From: Polyangiaceae bacterium
GTDB taxonomy: Bacteria; Myxococcota_A; Polyangia; Polyangiales; Polyangiaceae
Direction: 5' to 3'
Assembly (NCBI GenBank): GCA_016933275.1
Contig: JAFGBI010000405.1
Span: 1 to 41,433 of the forward strand
Length of the DNA: 41,433 nucleotides
Shown here: positions 16,421 to 26,400 of the stretch, piece by piece
Layout: the number at the start of each line of letters is the position of its first letter
How positions within the stretch are numbered: the first letter of the stretch is position 1
Position numbers and translations under genes: made by a program
The notes under the pieces: generated by a model
What the model saw: only the letters and a program-made list of their open reading frames with translations
The model's database searches: none
What the model was told of the DNA's origin: nothing

Positions 16421-18615
16421 CGGGGCAAGGTGAACGAGGTCCGCTCCCCTTCGTGCTCCACGAAGTAGCGCCGCCCGGTGGCGGGAAACCCGAGCTGGCG
16501 GGCCACCGCGCAGAGCGCGCCGCGCGCAAAGCGAAGCTCCCACTCCGACACCTCACCGCGCTGGTACCCGAGCGTGAGGCCATCGTCCTCCCGATAGCGT
16601 CCCCTGGCGCGACCCCCGTAGCACCGGAAGGTCAGGTCCGCCCGGGACAGATCGTCCGTGTGCGGCGCCGGATCCACGAGCGGCAGGATGGTTCCCTCCC
16701 GGACGAACGCCGGCACGGCGTCGTAGCCGAACTCCACGCTGTGCCGCCGCCCGCCGCCGAGCGGGGGCCCTCCATCGAAAGGGAAGTAGCGACCCGCCGG
16801 GAAATACACGCTCCGCCGACGCCGCGCGCGCTCCAGGATGGGCGCCACCAAGATGTCGGGACCGAAGAAGAACTGGTCGTCGATCTCCCGCGCCTCCCGA
16901 TCCTCGGGGGCATGCCAGAAGAGCGGGCGGAGGATCGGGGCTCCCGTCGCAGCGTGCTCGACGAACAGCGACTCGAGGTAGGGAAGGAGTCGATAGCGCA
17001 CCTCGATCAGCCGCCGCAGGTGGCGCTCGACCGCCTCGCCGAACGCCCACGGCTCCTGTGCCCGCTGGCCCATCGCGCAGTGGTTGCGGAAGAAGGGGTA
17101 GAAGATCCCGAGCTGGTACCAGCGAACGATGAGCTCGCCGTCCGCGTCGTGGCCGAAGCCACCCACGTCCGCGCCAGCGAAGGGTACCCCCGACAGGCCC
17201 ATCGAGAGCAGCATGGGGATGCTCATCCGCAGGTGCTCGAACCAGGAGGTGTTGTCCCCGAGCCAGACGGCACCGAAGCGCTGCATGCCCGCGTACCCCG
17301 AACGCGACAGCACGAACGGACGTTCGTCGGGCGAGACCCTGCGCAGCAGGTCCCAGGCGGCACGCGCCATCTGCGACCCATAGACCGAGCGCACCTCGAG
17401 GTGCCCGGTGGGTCCCTCGGGGGCCTCCTGCAGGAACCGCTGGTCGGTCTCCCGGGGGAGCTCCGTAGCCGTCGTCGCGAGCCAGTCGGGAACGTCGAAC
17501 GCGCTGGGCTCGTTCATGTCGTTCCAGATCCCGGCGACCCCGAGGCGAACCAACGCTTCGGCCTCCTCGCCCCACCACGCCCGCACGTCCTCGCGGAGAA
17601 AATCCGGAAAGCACGAGGGACCGGCCCACACCCGCCCCACGAACGGCTCGCCCTTGGCATCGCGACAGAACGCGCGGCGCTCCCTGCCGCGGCGATGCAC
17701 GAAAGCCGTGTCGTCCCGCTTCACCCCCGGATCCAGGATCGTCACCACCCGGAAGCCGTCCCGACGAAGATCGCCGATCATCCGCGCGAACCTCGGGAAG
17801 CGCGCTTGGTCGATGGTGAATACCTGGTAGTCCTCCATGTAGTCGATGTCGATCACCACCGTGTCGGTCGGGATCCTCCGCCGCCGGAGCTCACGCGCAA
17901 CCTGGCGGACCTCCCTCTCGGTCGCGTAGCTCCACCGCGACTGCTGGTGCCCGAGACTCCACCGCGGCGGGAGCTCCGTCCGCCCGGTGAGGCAGGTGAA
18001 GGCCCCCACCACGGCGGGCAGCGGCGCCGGGCCGAGCCGCGTGAGCTGAAACCCCCGGCGCGAAAGCAGCGTGATTCGAAGCGTGGCACCGAGGTCCGTC
18101 CCGAGGTCCCAACGCTGCGGCGCGGGGCTGTCGAGGAACCAACCGACGGCGAGGCCGCCTCGCTCGAGGATCACGAAGGGGATCGCCTGATAGAGGGCCG
18201 GGCTCGACTCCGTGTGGTGAGGATCGTCCGTGGTGAAGAGCCAGTGCGTCTTCCCGCGACGATCGAGCCCCCGATAAAGCTCCCCGAGACCCAGGCAACG
18301 TTCGTCTTCCGCCAGCGGGCGCTCGAAGACCCATCGACTCTCCGCCTCCTGCCGCCAGACGAGGCCGTCCCCGAAGGACCCTCGACGAACCGGCTTCCAC
18401 TGCGAGGCAGGACTGGCTGGATCGAGCGCGAAGCTCACGGGCTCGCGACGGGCACCCCTCGGCCACCCCGCTAGGCGCGTCGCGGGCACCCCCTGGATGA
18501 TGGCGGTCTCGAGCCGCGTGCCGCCACGAAACAGGTCCTTCGGACGAGCCTCGGGTGGCGCGGCAGGCACGACGGCCTGGCGCGCCCGTGTCCAATCGGG
18601 AGGATCGATGCCCAT
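16417..18615 (-). CDS. Glycoside hydrolase family 31 alpha-glucosidase/xylosidase-type enzyme
   Basis: 732 residues, a normal GH31 length. An N-terminal beta domain is followed by the TIM barrel: PPRWSLGHQQSRWSY, TDTVVIDIDYMEDYQVFT, then GIWNDMNEPS with the nucleophile D366, and WLGDNTSWFEHLR with the likely acid/base D454. SGVPFAGADVGGFG and YPFFRNHCAMG are classic GH31 segments. Late residues (FFGPDILVAPIL, YFPAGRYFPF) form the C-terminal beta domains. No signal peptide is visible, so it is probably cytosolic and acts on alpha-linked gluco- or xylo-oligosaccharides; the exact substrate cannot be read. The start MGIDPPDW is the only sensible ATG. A hairpin separates it from the upstream receiver gene. 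Its TAG stop belongs to repeat copy E. Confidence 0.93.
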   Translation of the reverse strand: MGIDPPDWTRARQAVVPAAPPEARPKDLFRGGTRLETAIIQGVPATRLAGWPRGARREPVSFALDPASPASQWKPVRRGSFGDGLVWRQEAESRWVFERPLAEDERCLGLGELYRGLDRRGKTHWLFTTDDPHHTESSPALYQAIPFVILERGGLAVGWFLDSPAPQRWDLGTDLGATLRITLLSRRGFQLTRLGPAPLPAVVGAFTCLTGRTELPPRWSLGHQQSRWSYATEREVRQVARELRRRRIPTDTVVIDIDYMEDYQVFTIDQARFPRFARMIGDLRRDGFRVVTILDPGVKRDDTAFVHRRGRERRAFCRDAKGEPFVGRVWAGPSCFPDFLREDVRAWWGEEAEALVRLGVAGIWNDMNEPSAFDVPDWLATTATELPRETDQRFLQEAPEGPTGHLEVRSVYGSQMARAAWDLLRRVSPDERPFVLSRSGYAGMQRFGAVWLGDNTSWFEHLRMSIPMLLSMGLSGVPFAGADVGGFGHDADGELIVRWYQLGIFYPFFRNHCAMGQRAQEPWAFGEAVERHLRRLIEVRYRLLPYLESLFVEHAATGAPILRPLFWHAPEDREAREIDDQFFFGPDILVAPILERARRRRSVYFPAGRYFPFDGGPPLGGGRRHSVEFGYDAVPAFVREGTILPLVDPAPHTDDLSRADLTFRCYGGRARGRYREDDGLTLGYQRGEVSEWELRFARGALCAVARQLGFPATGRRYFVEHEGERTSFTLPR

Positions 18616-18667
18616 GGGGCGACATCGTCGCCGCCTCCGCAGACGAACGCCAGCCCTCGCTCGGAAC

Positions 18668-18690
18668 CGCGTCGAGCACGCCTCGACGCG
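18668..18690 (-). terminator. 9-bp hairpin just after the receiver gene
   Basis: CGCGTCGAG and CTCGACGCG pair perfectly around a 5-nt loop, 6 nt downstream of the receiver gene's TGA (read on the minus strand) and upstream of the GH31 start. There is no T-tract. It probably reduces read-through between the two genes. Confidence 0.45.
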
Positions 18691-18696
18691 CTCGTT

Positions 18697-19176
18697 TCAA
18701 CCGCGAGCCTCGTCCCCCAATACCCGGCGCAGCAGCGCCGCGAGCTGGCTCGGCAGGCAAGGCTTCTGTACGAAGCCGCTGATCCCTGCCGGAAGCCCGG
18801 CCCCGTCGGACTCGGGCGCCGCACCACTCGCATACACCACGCGAACCCCGGGATCGATCTCCCGCAGCCTCGCGAAGGTCTCCTCCCCGCTCATGCCGGG
18901 CATCGTGCGGTCGAGCAGGACCAGGTCGATGGTGCGCGCCAGCTCCCGAAACACCGTGAGGGCGGTGTCGCCGCAGTCCGCCGCGACCACCGCGAATCCA
19001 AGGCGCTCGAGCGCACGCTGCGTCATGGAACGAACCAGCAGGTCGTCGTCGACGACCAGCACGCATGGCGTCGCCGGGACGGCACGGGGACGGATCGCGC
19101 TCACCACGGGCTGGGAATTCGGATTGGGCATCACCTCACTCGCCGCGTTCCCCCCATCCGCGTCCTTGTTACCCAT
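18697..19176 (-). CDS. Stand-alone response-regulator receiver protein
   Basis: About 159 residues. A 35-residue polar N-terminal tail precedes one receiver domain: VLVVDDDLLVRSMT (acidic pocket), LVLLDRTMPGMSG with phospho-acceptor D89, VVYASG for the switch region and GFVQKPC for the conserved Lys. No output domain is present, so it acts as a CheY/Spo0F-like relay or by protein contact. The receiver closely resembles that of the hybrid kinase at 29123-30859 (both have GEE-F-RLREIDP-VRVV). ATG 19176 is chosen because GAGGA lies a few bases upstream; the frame is open further to 19290. The PrsW gene is upstream on the same strand, about 200 bp away. Confidence 0.85.
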   Translation of the reverse strand: MGNKDADGGNAASEVMPNPNSQPVVSAIRPRAVPATPCVLVVDDDLLVRSMTQRALERLGFAVVAADCGDTALTVFRELARTIDLVLLDRTMPGMSGEETFARLREIDPGVRVVYASGAAPESDGAGLPAGISGFVQKPCLPSQLAALLRRVLGDEARG

Positions 19177-19373
19177 GCGTCCTCGCCCCGTTGACCGGTC
19201 GCTCGATCCGTTCTCAGGGGAGTCTGAAACCCCCACGAGGACCCGTCCAGTGCCTGGATCGGCGAAATGACGGGCGCGATCGAGGAACACCGGGCCCTAC
19301 ACCCGCGTACTCGGCGAACACACCTCGCTCTCGATGGTGGCGGGAGGAAGGGTCGGGGCTCGGTCGTCGAGGC

Positions 19374-20405
19374 TCAGCGCGGCCCGATGAACACGTTTTC
19401 GTGGTTGGCTTTCTGGATCCGAGCACGGAGGCGATCGGCCCACGCCTGCTCGTTCTCACCGCGGGACAGACGCTGCTTCACGAAGGCGAGCTTGACGAGA
19501 TCGAGCTGCTTCTGCCGTGCCCGGCGGTATCCTCCGGGGCTCCCCAGCAGGCTCGAGGCGTTCCAGAGCGGGATCACCATGGAGTAGCTGATGGTGCGCT
19601 TGAACTCGCGGGGGTGGAGGAGGCGCCCAACCTCGTCCACGAGACCACGGATAATGATGGCGCGATCCCGAAGCACGAGGACGTAGAGCAGGACGAAGAA
19701 CACGATGTCGAAGGTCCAGAACACCAGCAGCTTCGCCACCACCCCGAGCCCGCCGGCGAGCCAGAAGGTCACCAGGAAGTTGTGGAGGAAGTGCAGCCCC
19801 ACCGCCGCCATCCAGCCCCCGACCGGGGCGATCAGCTTCACCAAGAGGCTCCGTGACTCCGCCGCTATGCCCACCCCGAGACCGGTCATGGCCGTGAACG
19901 TCGCGTGACCGAGCCCACCCATGATCGTGCGCAGGATGAACACCGCCTCACCGACCACCGCCCCCTGTTGGAGCGTGGCGCTGGTGACGTACAGCACATC
20001 CTCGGTGAGCGTGAAGCCGAGTCCAACCATCCCCCCATAGATCGCCCCGTCGAGCGGTCCATCGAGCTCCTTGAGCCAGACCGATGAGAGCGCCCACACG
20101 AACAGAAGGAAGATCCCCTTCGTGCTCTCCTCGACCGGTGGCGCGACGAACGATGCCGTCGTGGACATCATCGCCTGCTCCGACGCGTACCCCCCGAGCC
20201 CGAGCTGCACGAAGGCCATGCCGATGGTGTTGCCGAGGATCGCGAAAAACGTCGCCCCGAACACGCCCCAGAGGAAACACCCGCCCAGCAGCCACCAGGG
20301 CTCCGGCTCGTACCGGTCCACACCCTTGATGACGAGGAGGTAGATGACGACCACCGGGGTGATCGCCATCGACGCGAACAGGATAGCAAAGATGACCTCG
20401 AGCAC
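19374..20405 (-). CDS. PrsW-family intramembrane metalloprotease
   Basis: 343 residues with about seven or eight hydrophobic segments. PrsW/CAAX-like signature motifs are visible: PVEESTKG (E92, E93, K96), GLGFTLTED, GLGHATFTAMTG and GLHFLHNF, supplying the Glu and His residues expected to bind the metal in the membrane. After the last segment (FDIVFFVLLYVLVL) a ~80-residue cytosolic tail (RGLVDEVGRLLHPREFKRT onward) is basic and helical. PrsW in Bacillus cleaves an anti-sigma factor, but this family is broad and no anti-sigma gene is adjacent, so the substrate is open. The first ATG gives a plausible membrane start (MLEVIFAILFASMAI). It is divergent from the lipoprotein gene at 20566. Confidence 0.88.
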   Translation of the reverse strand: MLEVIFAILFASMAITPVVVIYLLVIKGVDRYEPEPWWLLGGCFLWGVFGATFFAILGNTIGMAFVQLGLGGYASEQAMMSTTASFVAPPVEESTKGIFLLFVWALSSVWLKELDGPLDGAIYGGMVGLGFTLTEDVLYVTSATLQQGAVVGEAVFILRTIMGGLGHATFTAMTGLGVGIAAESRSLLVKLIAPVGGWMAAVGLHFLHNFLVTFWLAGGLGVVAKLLVFWTFDIVFFVLLYVLVLRDRAIIIRGLVDEVGRLLHPREFKRTISYSMVIPLWNASSLLGSPGGYRRARQKQLDLVKLAFVKQRLSRGENEQAWADRLRARIQKANHENVFIGPR

Positions 20406-20565
20406 CCGGAGAGGCTACACCACCCGCGTGGCGGCCAACACACGGGCGGGGCGCGTGGCTGCGCGGCCGCAGTACCGGCAGCAGCTCGATCCACCTGACC
20501 CGATGTCCAGTCGCCGAGGAGCCCAGCCTGCCGTAGCCTCCCCCCCACGACCGCCACGAGACGAC

Positions 20566-21570
20566 ATGACGCTCTCCTCCACCCCCTGCCCCGCCCCCAC
20601 CGGCCACGGCCGACGATCCCGAGCCGAGCCCCTGGCGGCTGGACCCACCCTCGCCCGCCGGGCGCGCCGTCGATCCCCGAGTCGCGGGGTGGTGGCAGCC
20701 ATCCTCTCGGTCACCGCGGTGACCGTCGCTTGCCATCGGTCCACCGCGTCCTCCAGCGAAGGCCGAGCCGCAGCGAGCGTCGGCTCCAGCGCTCCGACTG
20801 CGTCCGCGAGCACCGCCGCCAAGGGGACTCGGATCACGGTCGTTCCCGAACGAGTCGGCGTCGTCCGCATCGACCGCATTGCCCGCGAGTATCGAGTCCC
20901 GCCCACCCTCGCGGATGGCAAGCCAGCTGGCTCGGGACTCGATCTGCGAGAACGACTCGAGCAGCGCATCGAGGTGCGGGAGATGGCCGCAACCCGGGTC
21001 AGTGCCGTCGCCATCGAGTACCGCCGCGCGGAGGTCGAACGGAACGGCAAGGCGATCGCCGATCGCCGCCATGGTCAGCGCTTCGAGCTCGCCATGCGCG
21101 ACGGAATGCTGCAGGTAAGGAGCGGCGAAGGAGCCCTCGTCGCCGAACCGCTCGCCGGCGTGGTGACCGCCGACCACGTGTTCCTCGACGCGGCGTTCCC
21201 GCTCGCCCCGTTTCTCCCCGACGCCCCCCTCGACGTCGGGAGGGAGATCGAACCGTCGCACGACGCCGTGCTCGCGCTGGTCGGCGGGGCGGGGGATTTC
21301 GACGTGAAGACGCTCGAGCTCACCCTCCTGCGCGTCGAGGGAGCAGGGGCCGCCGCGCAGGCGGTCTTCCGCGTGGATGCGCGCTTTCGCGCGACCATCG
21401 CCGAGCGCCCCATCGATCTGGAGCTCGATGGGCTGGCCCGCACCGAGGTCGCCACCGCGCGGGTACGGTCGGTGGAGGTCGCCGGCCCGGCGACGACGGT
21501 CGCGCGCGAGCCCGCCGAAGCACCCGCACGAGGCACCGCGAAGATCTCCGTCACGACCGACTACGAGTGA
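20566..21570 (+). CDS. Putative lipoprotein of unknown function
   Basis: About 334 residues from ATG 20566. A long Arg-rich N-terminus leads to a hydrophobic stretch and lipobox, ILSVTAVTVAC (C56), followed by a Ser/Ala-rich spacer. A later GTG just before VAAILSV could be the true start, giving a normal-length signal peptide. The mature part (about 85-320) is rich in beta-forming segments (VGVVRIDRIAREYRV, VSAVAIEYRRAEVERNG, FELAMRDGMLQV, DHVFLDAAFPLAPFLPD, VFRVDARFRATI). It contains no catalytic motif I know. It lies 199 bp before the TAP-like hydrolase lipoprotein on the same strand, so the two may be coexpressed. Confidence 0.72.
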   Translation: MTLSSTPCPAPTGHGRRSRAEPLAAGPTLARRARRRSPSRGVVAAILSVTAVTVACHRSTASSSEGRAAASVGSSAPTASASTAAKGTRITVVPERVGVVRIDRIAREYRVPPTLADGKPAGSGLDLRERLEQRIEVREMAATRVSAVAIEYRRAEVERNGKAIADRRHGQRFELAMRDGMLQVRSGEGALVAEPLAGVVTADHVFLDAAFPLAPFLPDAPLDVGREIEPSHDAVLALVGGAGDFDVKTLELTLLRVEGAGAAAQAVFRVDARFRATIAERPIDLELDGLARTEVATARVRSVEVAGPATTVAREPAEAPARGTAKISVTTDYE

Positions 21571-21769
21571 GTCGAAGCGCTGACCCGCAGAGTCGCCCGC
21601 ACCCGCCGATTGCCAGTCTCGAGGCAGGAGCGAATCGCCTCCGCGACCCGCCGGAGCGCGCGATGCCTCGCGGAAAGCCTCCGAAGGCGCCATCATCTGG
21701 TCCCACACCGACGGACATCCTGCGACGTCATTCGCCCCCCGCAACGTCTCCCATGCTAGGCTCGCCGTC

Positions 21770-23407
21770 ATGCGGCGGGCTCCGGTATTGCTCGGTGTGC
21801 TCATGCTGAACGCGATGGGTTGCGGAGCCCGCGATGATCATCCTCCGCCGGCGAGCGAATCACGGCCGAGCGAGCCGGCGGGAGACGAGGCCGTCCCGAC
21901 CGAACGCCTGCCCTCCACCACCGCTGCCTACCGGACCACGCCTTGCTGGTTCGAGACGCCAGCGGAGGTCGCGGTGGAGTGTGGACGGGTGAAGGTCCCC
22001 GAGGATCCGGCGCGGCCTGACGGGACCGCGATCTCCCTCGCCGTCGCCCGCTTCTTCAGCGACGAAATGCAGGTGGCCGAGGACCCCGTCGTCTACCTGG
22101 AGGGGGGCCCCGGTGGGGCCGCGACCTCGACCGTGTCAGGTGCGTTCGCCGGCTTCCAACACCTCCTTCGAACCCGAGATCTGATCGTGGTCGACCAGCG
22201 GGGCACGGGCCGCTCGCAGCCGTTGCTGGACTGCCCCGAGCTCGACTCGGTCACCGTCGCCGTGGGCAGCGAGGGAACCGGCTACCTTGACGCACTGTCG
22301 GCCTGCCGCGACCGCCTGGTTCGAGAGGGGGTCGATCTCGACACCTACACGAGCGTGTCCAACGCCACGGATCTCGACGCCGTCCGGATCGCCCTCGGCT
22401 ACGCGCGGTGGAACCTCTACGGGATCTCATACGGGTCGCGGCTCGGCCTCACCATCCTCCGCGACCACCCAGCCGGGGTCCGCAGCGCGGCGCTCGACGG
22501 TATCCTTCCCCTCGAGATCGAGATCTTCGCCACGGCAGCGCCGACGGCCCAACGCTCGTTCGAGGCCGTCTTCGCTCTGTGCAACGCCGAGGAAGACTGC
22601 GCGGCGGCATACCCCGATCCCATGACGGAGCTGGAGGGGGTGTTCGACGGCCTGCAGATCGACCCTGCCGTGATCTCGCTCGGCTATGGATCGGACGTCG
22701 CCGTCACCGGCGACATGGCGCTCAATCTCCTCTTTTTGCTCCTCTACGACTCCGAGGCGATCCCCTACCTCCCGGCGCTGGTCCACGCCATCGCGACCGG
22801 GAACTACACGATCTTCGAGTCGATGCTGTCGAGTCTCAGCGAAGAGTCACTCGTGGCCATCGGGATGTACCTCTCCGTCGTTTGCGCCGAGGACGCGCCG
22901 TTCTCCTCGCCCGAAGCCGTGCGCGCCGAGGCGAGCCGTCTCCGGCCCATGTTCCAGCGGTTCGCGGAGCCGTTGATCTTCGAGGAGTGCGAGCGTTGGA
23001 GCGTCGCCCCGGCCCCCACCGCGGAAGACGAGCCCGTGGCTAGCGATATCCCCACGCTCCTGACGTCGGGGAGCTTAGATCCCGTCACGCCGCCCTCGAA
23101 CGGTGACCTCGTCGAAGGCGCGCTCCTCGCGGCCGCGCACGTCGTCCTCCCGTATGCGTCGCACGGCGCCAGTATCACGCCCTGCGGAGCCGCGCTGGTC
23201 GACCGGTTCCTCGATGCCCCGCGAGATCCCATCGATCGGCGCTGTGTCGACGCCATCGAGCCACTCGAATTCGAGATCGCCCGCGCCCGTCCGCTCGCAC
23301 AGGCTCCCCGATTCCACACCGGACCCATCGACGAGGTCACCCTCGACGACATCGCCGATCGGGCTCGGATCCACCGGGACCGGCTCCCCGGTCTCCGCAT
23401 CCGCTGA
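21770..23407 (+). CDS. Alpha/beta hydrolase lipoprotein, S33 tripeptidyl/prolyl aminopeptidase-like (TAP-like C-terminus)
   Basis: 545 residues. The lipobox LNAMGC gives lipidated C18, followed by a Pro/Ser/Glu spacer. The hydrolase part shows PVVYLEGGPGG (oxyanion region), DLIVVDQRGTGRS, the nucleophile elbow GISYGSR with S220, the acid D437 in LTSGSLDPVTPPSN and H465 in PYASHG. The order and spacing match peptidase family S33 enzymes with a TAP-like C-terminal domain, which remove N-terminal residues or tripeptides from peptides. Lipidation implies action in the periplasm or at the outer membrane. The gene ends 36 bp from the stop of the convergent giant Cys-rich gene. Peptide specificity is not deducible; an esterase is an alternative. 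Confidence 0.9.
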   Translation: MRRAPVLLGVLMLNAMGCGARDDHPPPASESRPSEPAGDEAVPTERLPSTTAAYRTTPCWFETPAEVAVECGRVKVPEDPARPDGTAISLAVARFFSDEMQVAEDPVVYLEGGPGGAATSTVSGAFAGFQHLLRTRDLIVVDQRGTGRSQPLLDCPELDSVTVAVGSEGTGYLDALSACRDRLVREGVDLDTYTSVSNATDLDAVRIALGYARWNLYGISYGSRLGLTILRDHPAGVRSAALDGILPLEIEIFATAAPTAQRSFEAVFALCNAEEDCAAAYPDPMTELEGVFDGLQIDPAVISLGYGSDVAVTGDMALNLLFLLLYDSEAIPYLPALVHAIATGNYTIFESMLSSLSEESLVAIGMYLSVVCAEDAPFSSPEAVRAEASRLRPMFQRFAEPLIFEECERWSVAPAPTAEDEPVASDIPTLLTSGSLDPVTPPSNGDLVEGALLAAAHVVLPYASHGASITPCGAALVDRFLDAPRDPIDRRCVDAIEPLEFEIARARPLAQAPRFHTGPIDEVTLDDIADRARIHRDRLPGLRIR

Positions 23408-23443
23408 TCCTCACGGCCCGTCGAGGGCGGGGTGTCCCCTGCT

Positions 23444-26400
23444 CTACCGGGGAACCAGGATCACGTCGACGCAGCTGCTGGTGCAGGAGTCCGTCTCGAT
23501 GTCGTTCCCGTCGTCGCACAGCTCGAAGCCGGGTTGGTGCACCCCATCTCCGCAGTGTGGACCGAGGACACAGCCCGGCGCGCACTCACCGTAGCCCCCC
23601 TCGTTCCGACCGTCGTCACAGACCTCGCCGGACTCCGTCTGCACCACCCCATCGCCGCACCTCGGCCCGGGCTGGCAGCTCGGCGCGCACTCCCCATAGC
23701 CGCCATCGTTCACGCCGTCGTCGCAGGCCTCGGGGGGATCGGCTTCGGTGTCAACGACTCCGTCTCCGCAGATGCCCTCGGGGCCACAGTTCGGACTGCA
23801 GCCGTCACCGGGCTCGTGGTTGCCGTCGTCGCAGTACTCGCCCCAGTCCTCGGCGAGCACGCCATCTCCGCAGCGCGGCCCGAGGACACAGCCCGGCGCG
23901 CAGGTGTTGTAGGCGCCGTTGTTGAGCCCGTCGTCGCACTGCTCACCCTGTTCGACGTCGACGACGCCGTCCCCGCAGAACGGGGCGCGCTGACAGTCCG
24001 GCCGGCAGCCGCCGTAGACGCCGTCGTTCACGCCGTCGTCACAACGCTCACCGAACTCGCCTTGCACCAGGCCATCACCGCAGTACGGCACGGCTCGACA
24101 GCCCGGAGCACAGCCGCCGGTCGCCCCACTCCGACTGTACGCGCTCGTGTTCTGGCCGTCGTCACACGCCTCCACGTCCGGCTCGACGACACCATCGCCG
24201 CAGTAGGCGCCCCGGGTGCAGTCGGGGTTGCAGTTGCCGTACCCGCCGAGGTTCTCGCCGTCGTCACACTGCTCCCCAGGCGAGACATGTCCGTCGCCGC
24301 AGATGGGTCCGCACTCGCTCGGCGCCGCATTGAAGCCGCTCAGCGTCAGCTTGTAGCTCGAGCCCTCCGTCTGCCTCTCGGCCTGGAAGACCACAATCTC
24401 GTAGACGGTCCCGTTGGTGAGCATCAGGCTCCTGGCCTCCGCGCGCATGTTCACCGAGCCAGTCACCGGGATGTGGATGCCGCCGAGATCGACCGCGAGC
24501 TGGTTGTTGATGAAGACCCAGACGTCGTCGTCACCGGTAAACTCCAGGGTCTGGTCCACGGTCTCGTCGTACTCGAACCAGAACCGCACCTCGCTCGTGA
24601 AGTGGAAGTTGTGCAGGGGATCGCCCGGCTCGTCGTCCCAGCCACCGTAGGCCGGCGGCAGCCTTGCGGTGCCTCGCTCGGAATTGCCGGTGAAGGCCCC
24701 GTCGTCGATGGGGAAGAAGAAGGGATTGCCGTCGTAGAGGGTGGGCTCGCCGGTCCCGTCGGCGCAGATCTGGTTGTTCCCCTCGCCCCACGGGGTACAA
24801 GGATCGTAGCACTCGGTGTAGGGGAAGTTGCAGTCGGCACAGCTCCCGCCCACGTCGGCACACCAGGTGATCCCGGAAGGGTTCTGGGTCTCCCACTGCT
24901 CGCCGTCGTCGCCCCAACGGTTCACGTAGCCGCCGTCGCCGTTGTCCCAGAGCGTCATCGTGGTCGCGATGGGGAAGTTCGTCCCATCCACGTCGCGATA
25001 CCACTCGGCGAAGGACCGTGCGCTCGACACGAAATTGCATTTGCCGTTCGGGGAGGCGCCGTTGGCCATGGCGGGCTTGCGCGCGTCGTCGAGCACGAGC
25101 CCCACCATGCCCGGACTGAGCTCGTTGCAGTCGATGGCGCCGGGCTCGAAATCCGGATGGGACTCCTTGAAGTCCCGATAGACGACGGGCACCTCGATGC
25201 TCTCGCCGAGCTCGGGCTGATGGCACTCGTAGCCGGGCTCTATCTGGCAGGCGGACGAGCAACCGTCGCCGTTCACGTTGTCGCCGTCGTCGCAGACCTC
25301 GTCACCGAGCACCAGGCCATCACCGCAGGTGCTGGTGCACCCGGAGGTCGTGCAGCTGGGCTCCACGTCGCAGAGGGGCGTGCACCCGTCGCCGAGGTCG
25401 TTGTTCTGGTCGTCACAGGACTCGTTGCCCTCGGCGAAGCCATCCCCACAGACCGTCTCCTTGCAGTCGTAGTTGGGCGCCGTCCCGGTGCACGCGAAGC
25501 CGTCCTCCCACTCGCAGATGCTGGTACAGCCGTCACCGTCCAGGTTGTTGCCGTCGTCGCAGATCTCCATCGCGGGCAGGAGGATGCCGTCACCGCAGAG
25601 CGCGATGCAGGGAGCGCCCGCGAAGGGGCACTCATAGCCTGGCTCGACGGTGCAGATCGACGAACAGCCATCACCATCTACCAGGGCACCGTCGTCACAA
25701 CCCTCCGCGCCGGTGAGCATTCCGTCACCGCAGACGTTGAGGTTCACGCAAGGCGCCCCCGGAGTCGGGCAAGCCCAGCCGTCCCCCAGGAAGGTGCAGT
25801 CCTCTGCGCACCCATCGTCGGGAGCCGTGTTGCCGTCGTCGCACACTTCGCCGAGGTCCGGCGTCACCACCCCGTCCCCGCACATCGGGGAGGGCTCGCA
25901 CGGAGCTCCGACCGTCAGGCAAAGCCAACCGCTCTCCACGTTGCAGTCGGCGTCGCACCCGTCGCCCGGCGCGGCATTTCCGTCTTCACACGTCTCATCG
26001 CCAGCGACGCGACCGTCACCGCAAACCACTACGCGCGTACAGGGCTCGCCGGGGGTGATGCAGAGGTAGTTGCGGCTCTGCTGCGTGCAGTCGGCGCTGC
26101 AGCCGTCGTCATCGGAGGTGTTCCCATCGTCGCAGACCTCACCGGGTTCGATCTCGCCGTTGCCGCACGCATAGTCCACGACACAGGGCTGGCCGGGGGT
26201 CGGGCAGATGAAGTTCGGCTCGACGTGGCAGATCCCATTGCAGCCGTCGCCCGGGAACGTGTTGCCGTCGTCGCAGAGCTCGATGTCGGGCTGGTTGAGC
26301 GCACCATCACCGCAGGAGGGCTGGGAGGGTACGAGCCGACAGGTGTCGGGGGGGTTATCGCCGAGGCACTCGTTCTCGTCCAGGCCGCCAGTGGGATTGA

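Noticed and set aside
16024..18474. A plus-strand frame of about 816 residues
   Set aside because: Antisense shadow of the GH31 gene; His/Pro/Arg-rich, no domain.
19948..21804. A minus-strand frame of about 618 residues
   Set aside because: It overlaps the PrsW gene out of frame and the lipoprotein gene in antisense; composition is Arg/Gly-rich without motifs.
23435..23453. Small TCCCC/GGGGA hairpin between two convergent genes as a terminator
   Set aside because: Only 5 bp of stem and it overlaps the stop codon; expected by chance in such GC-rich DNA.
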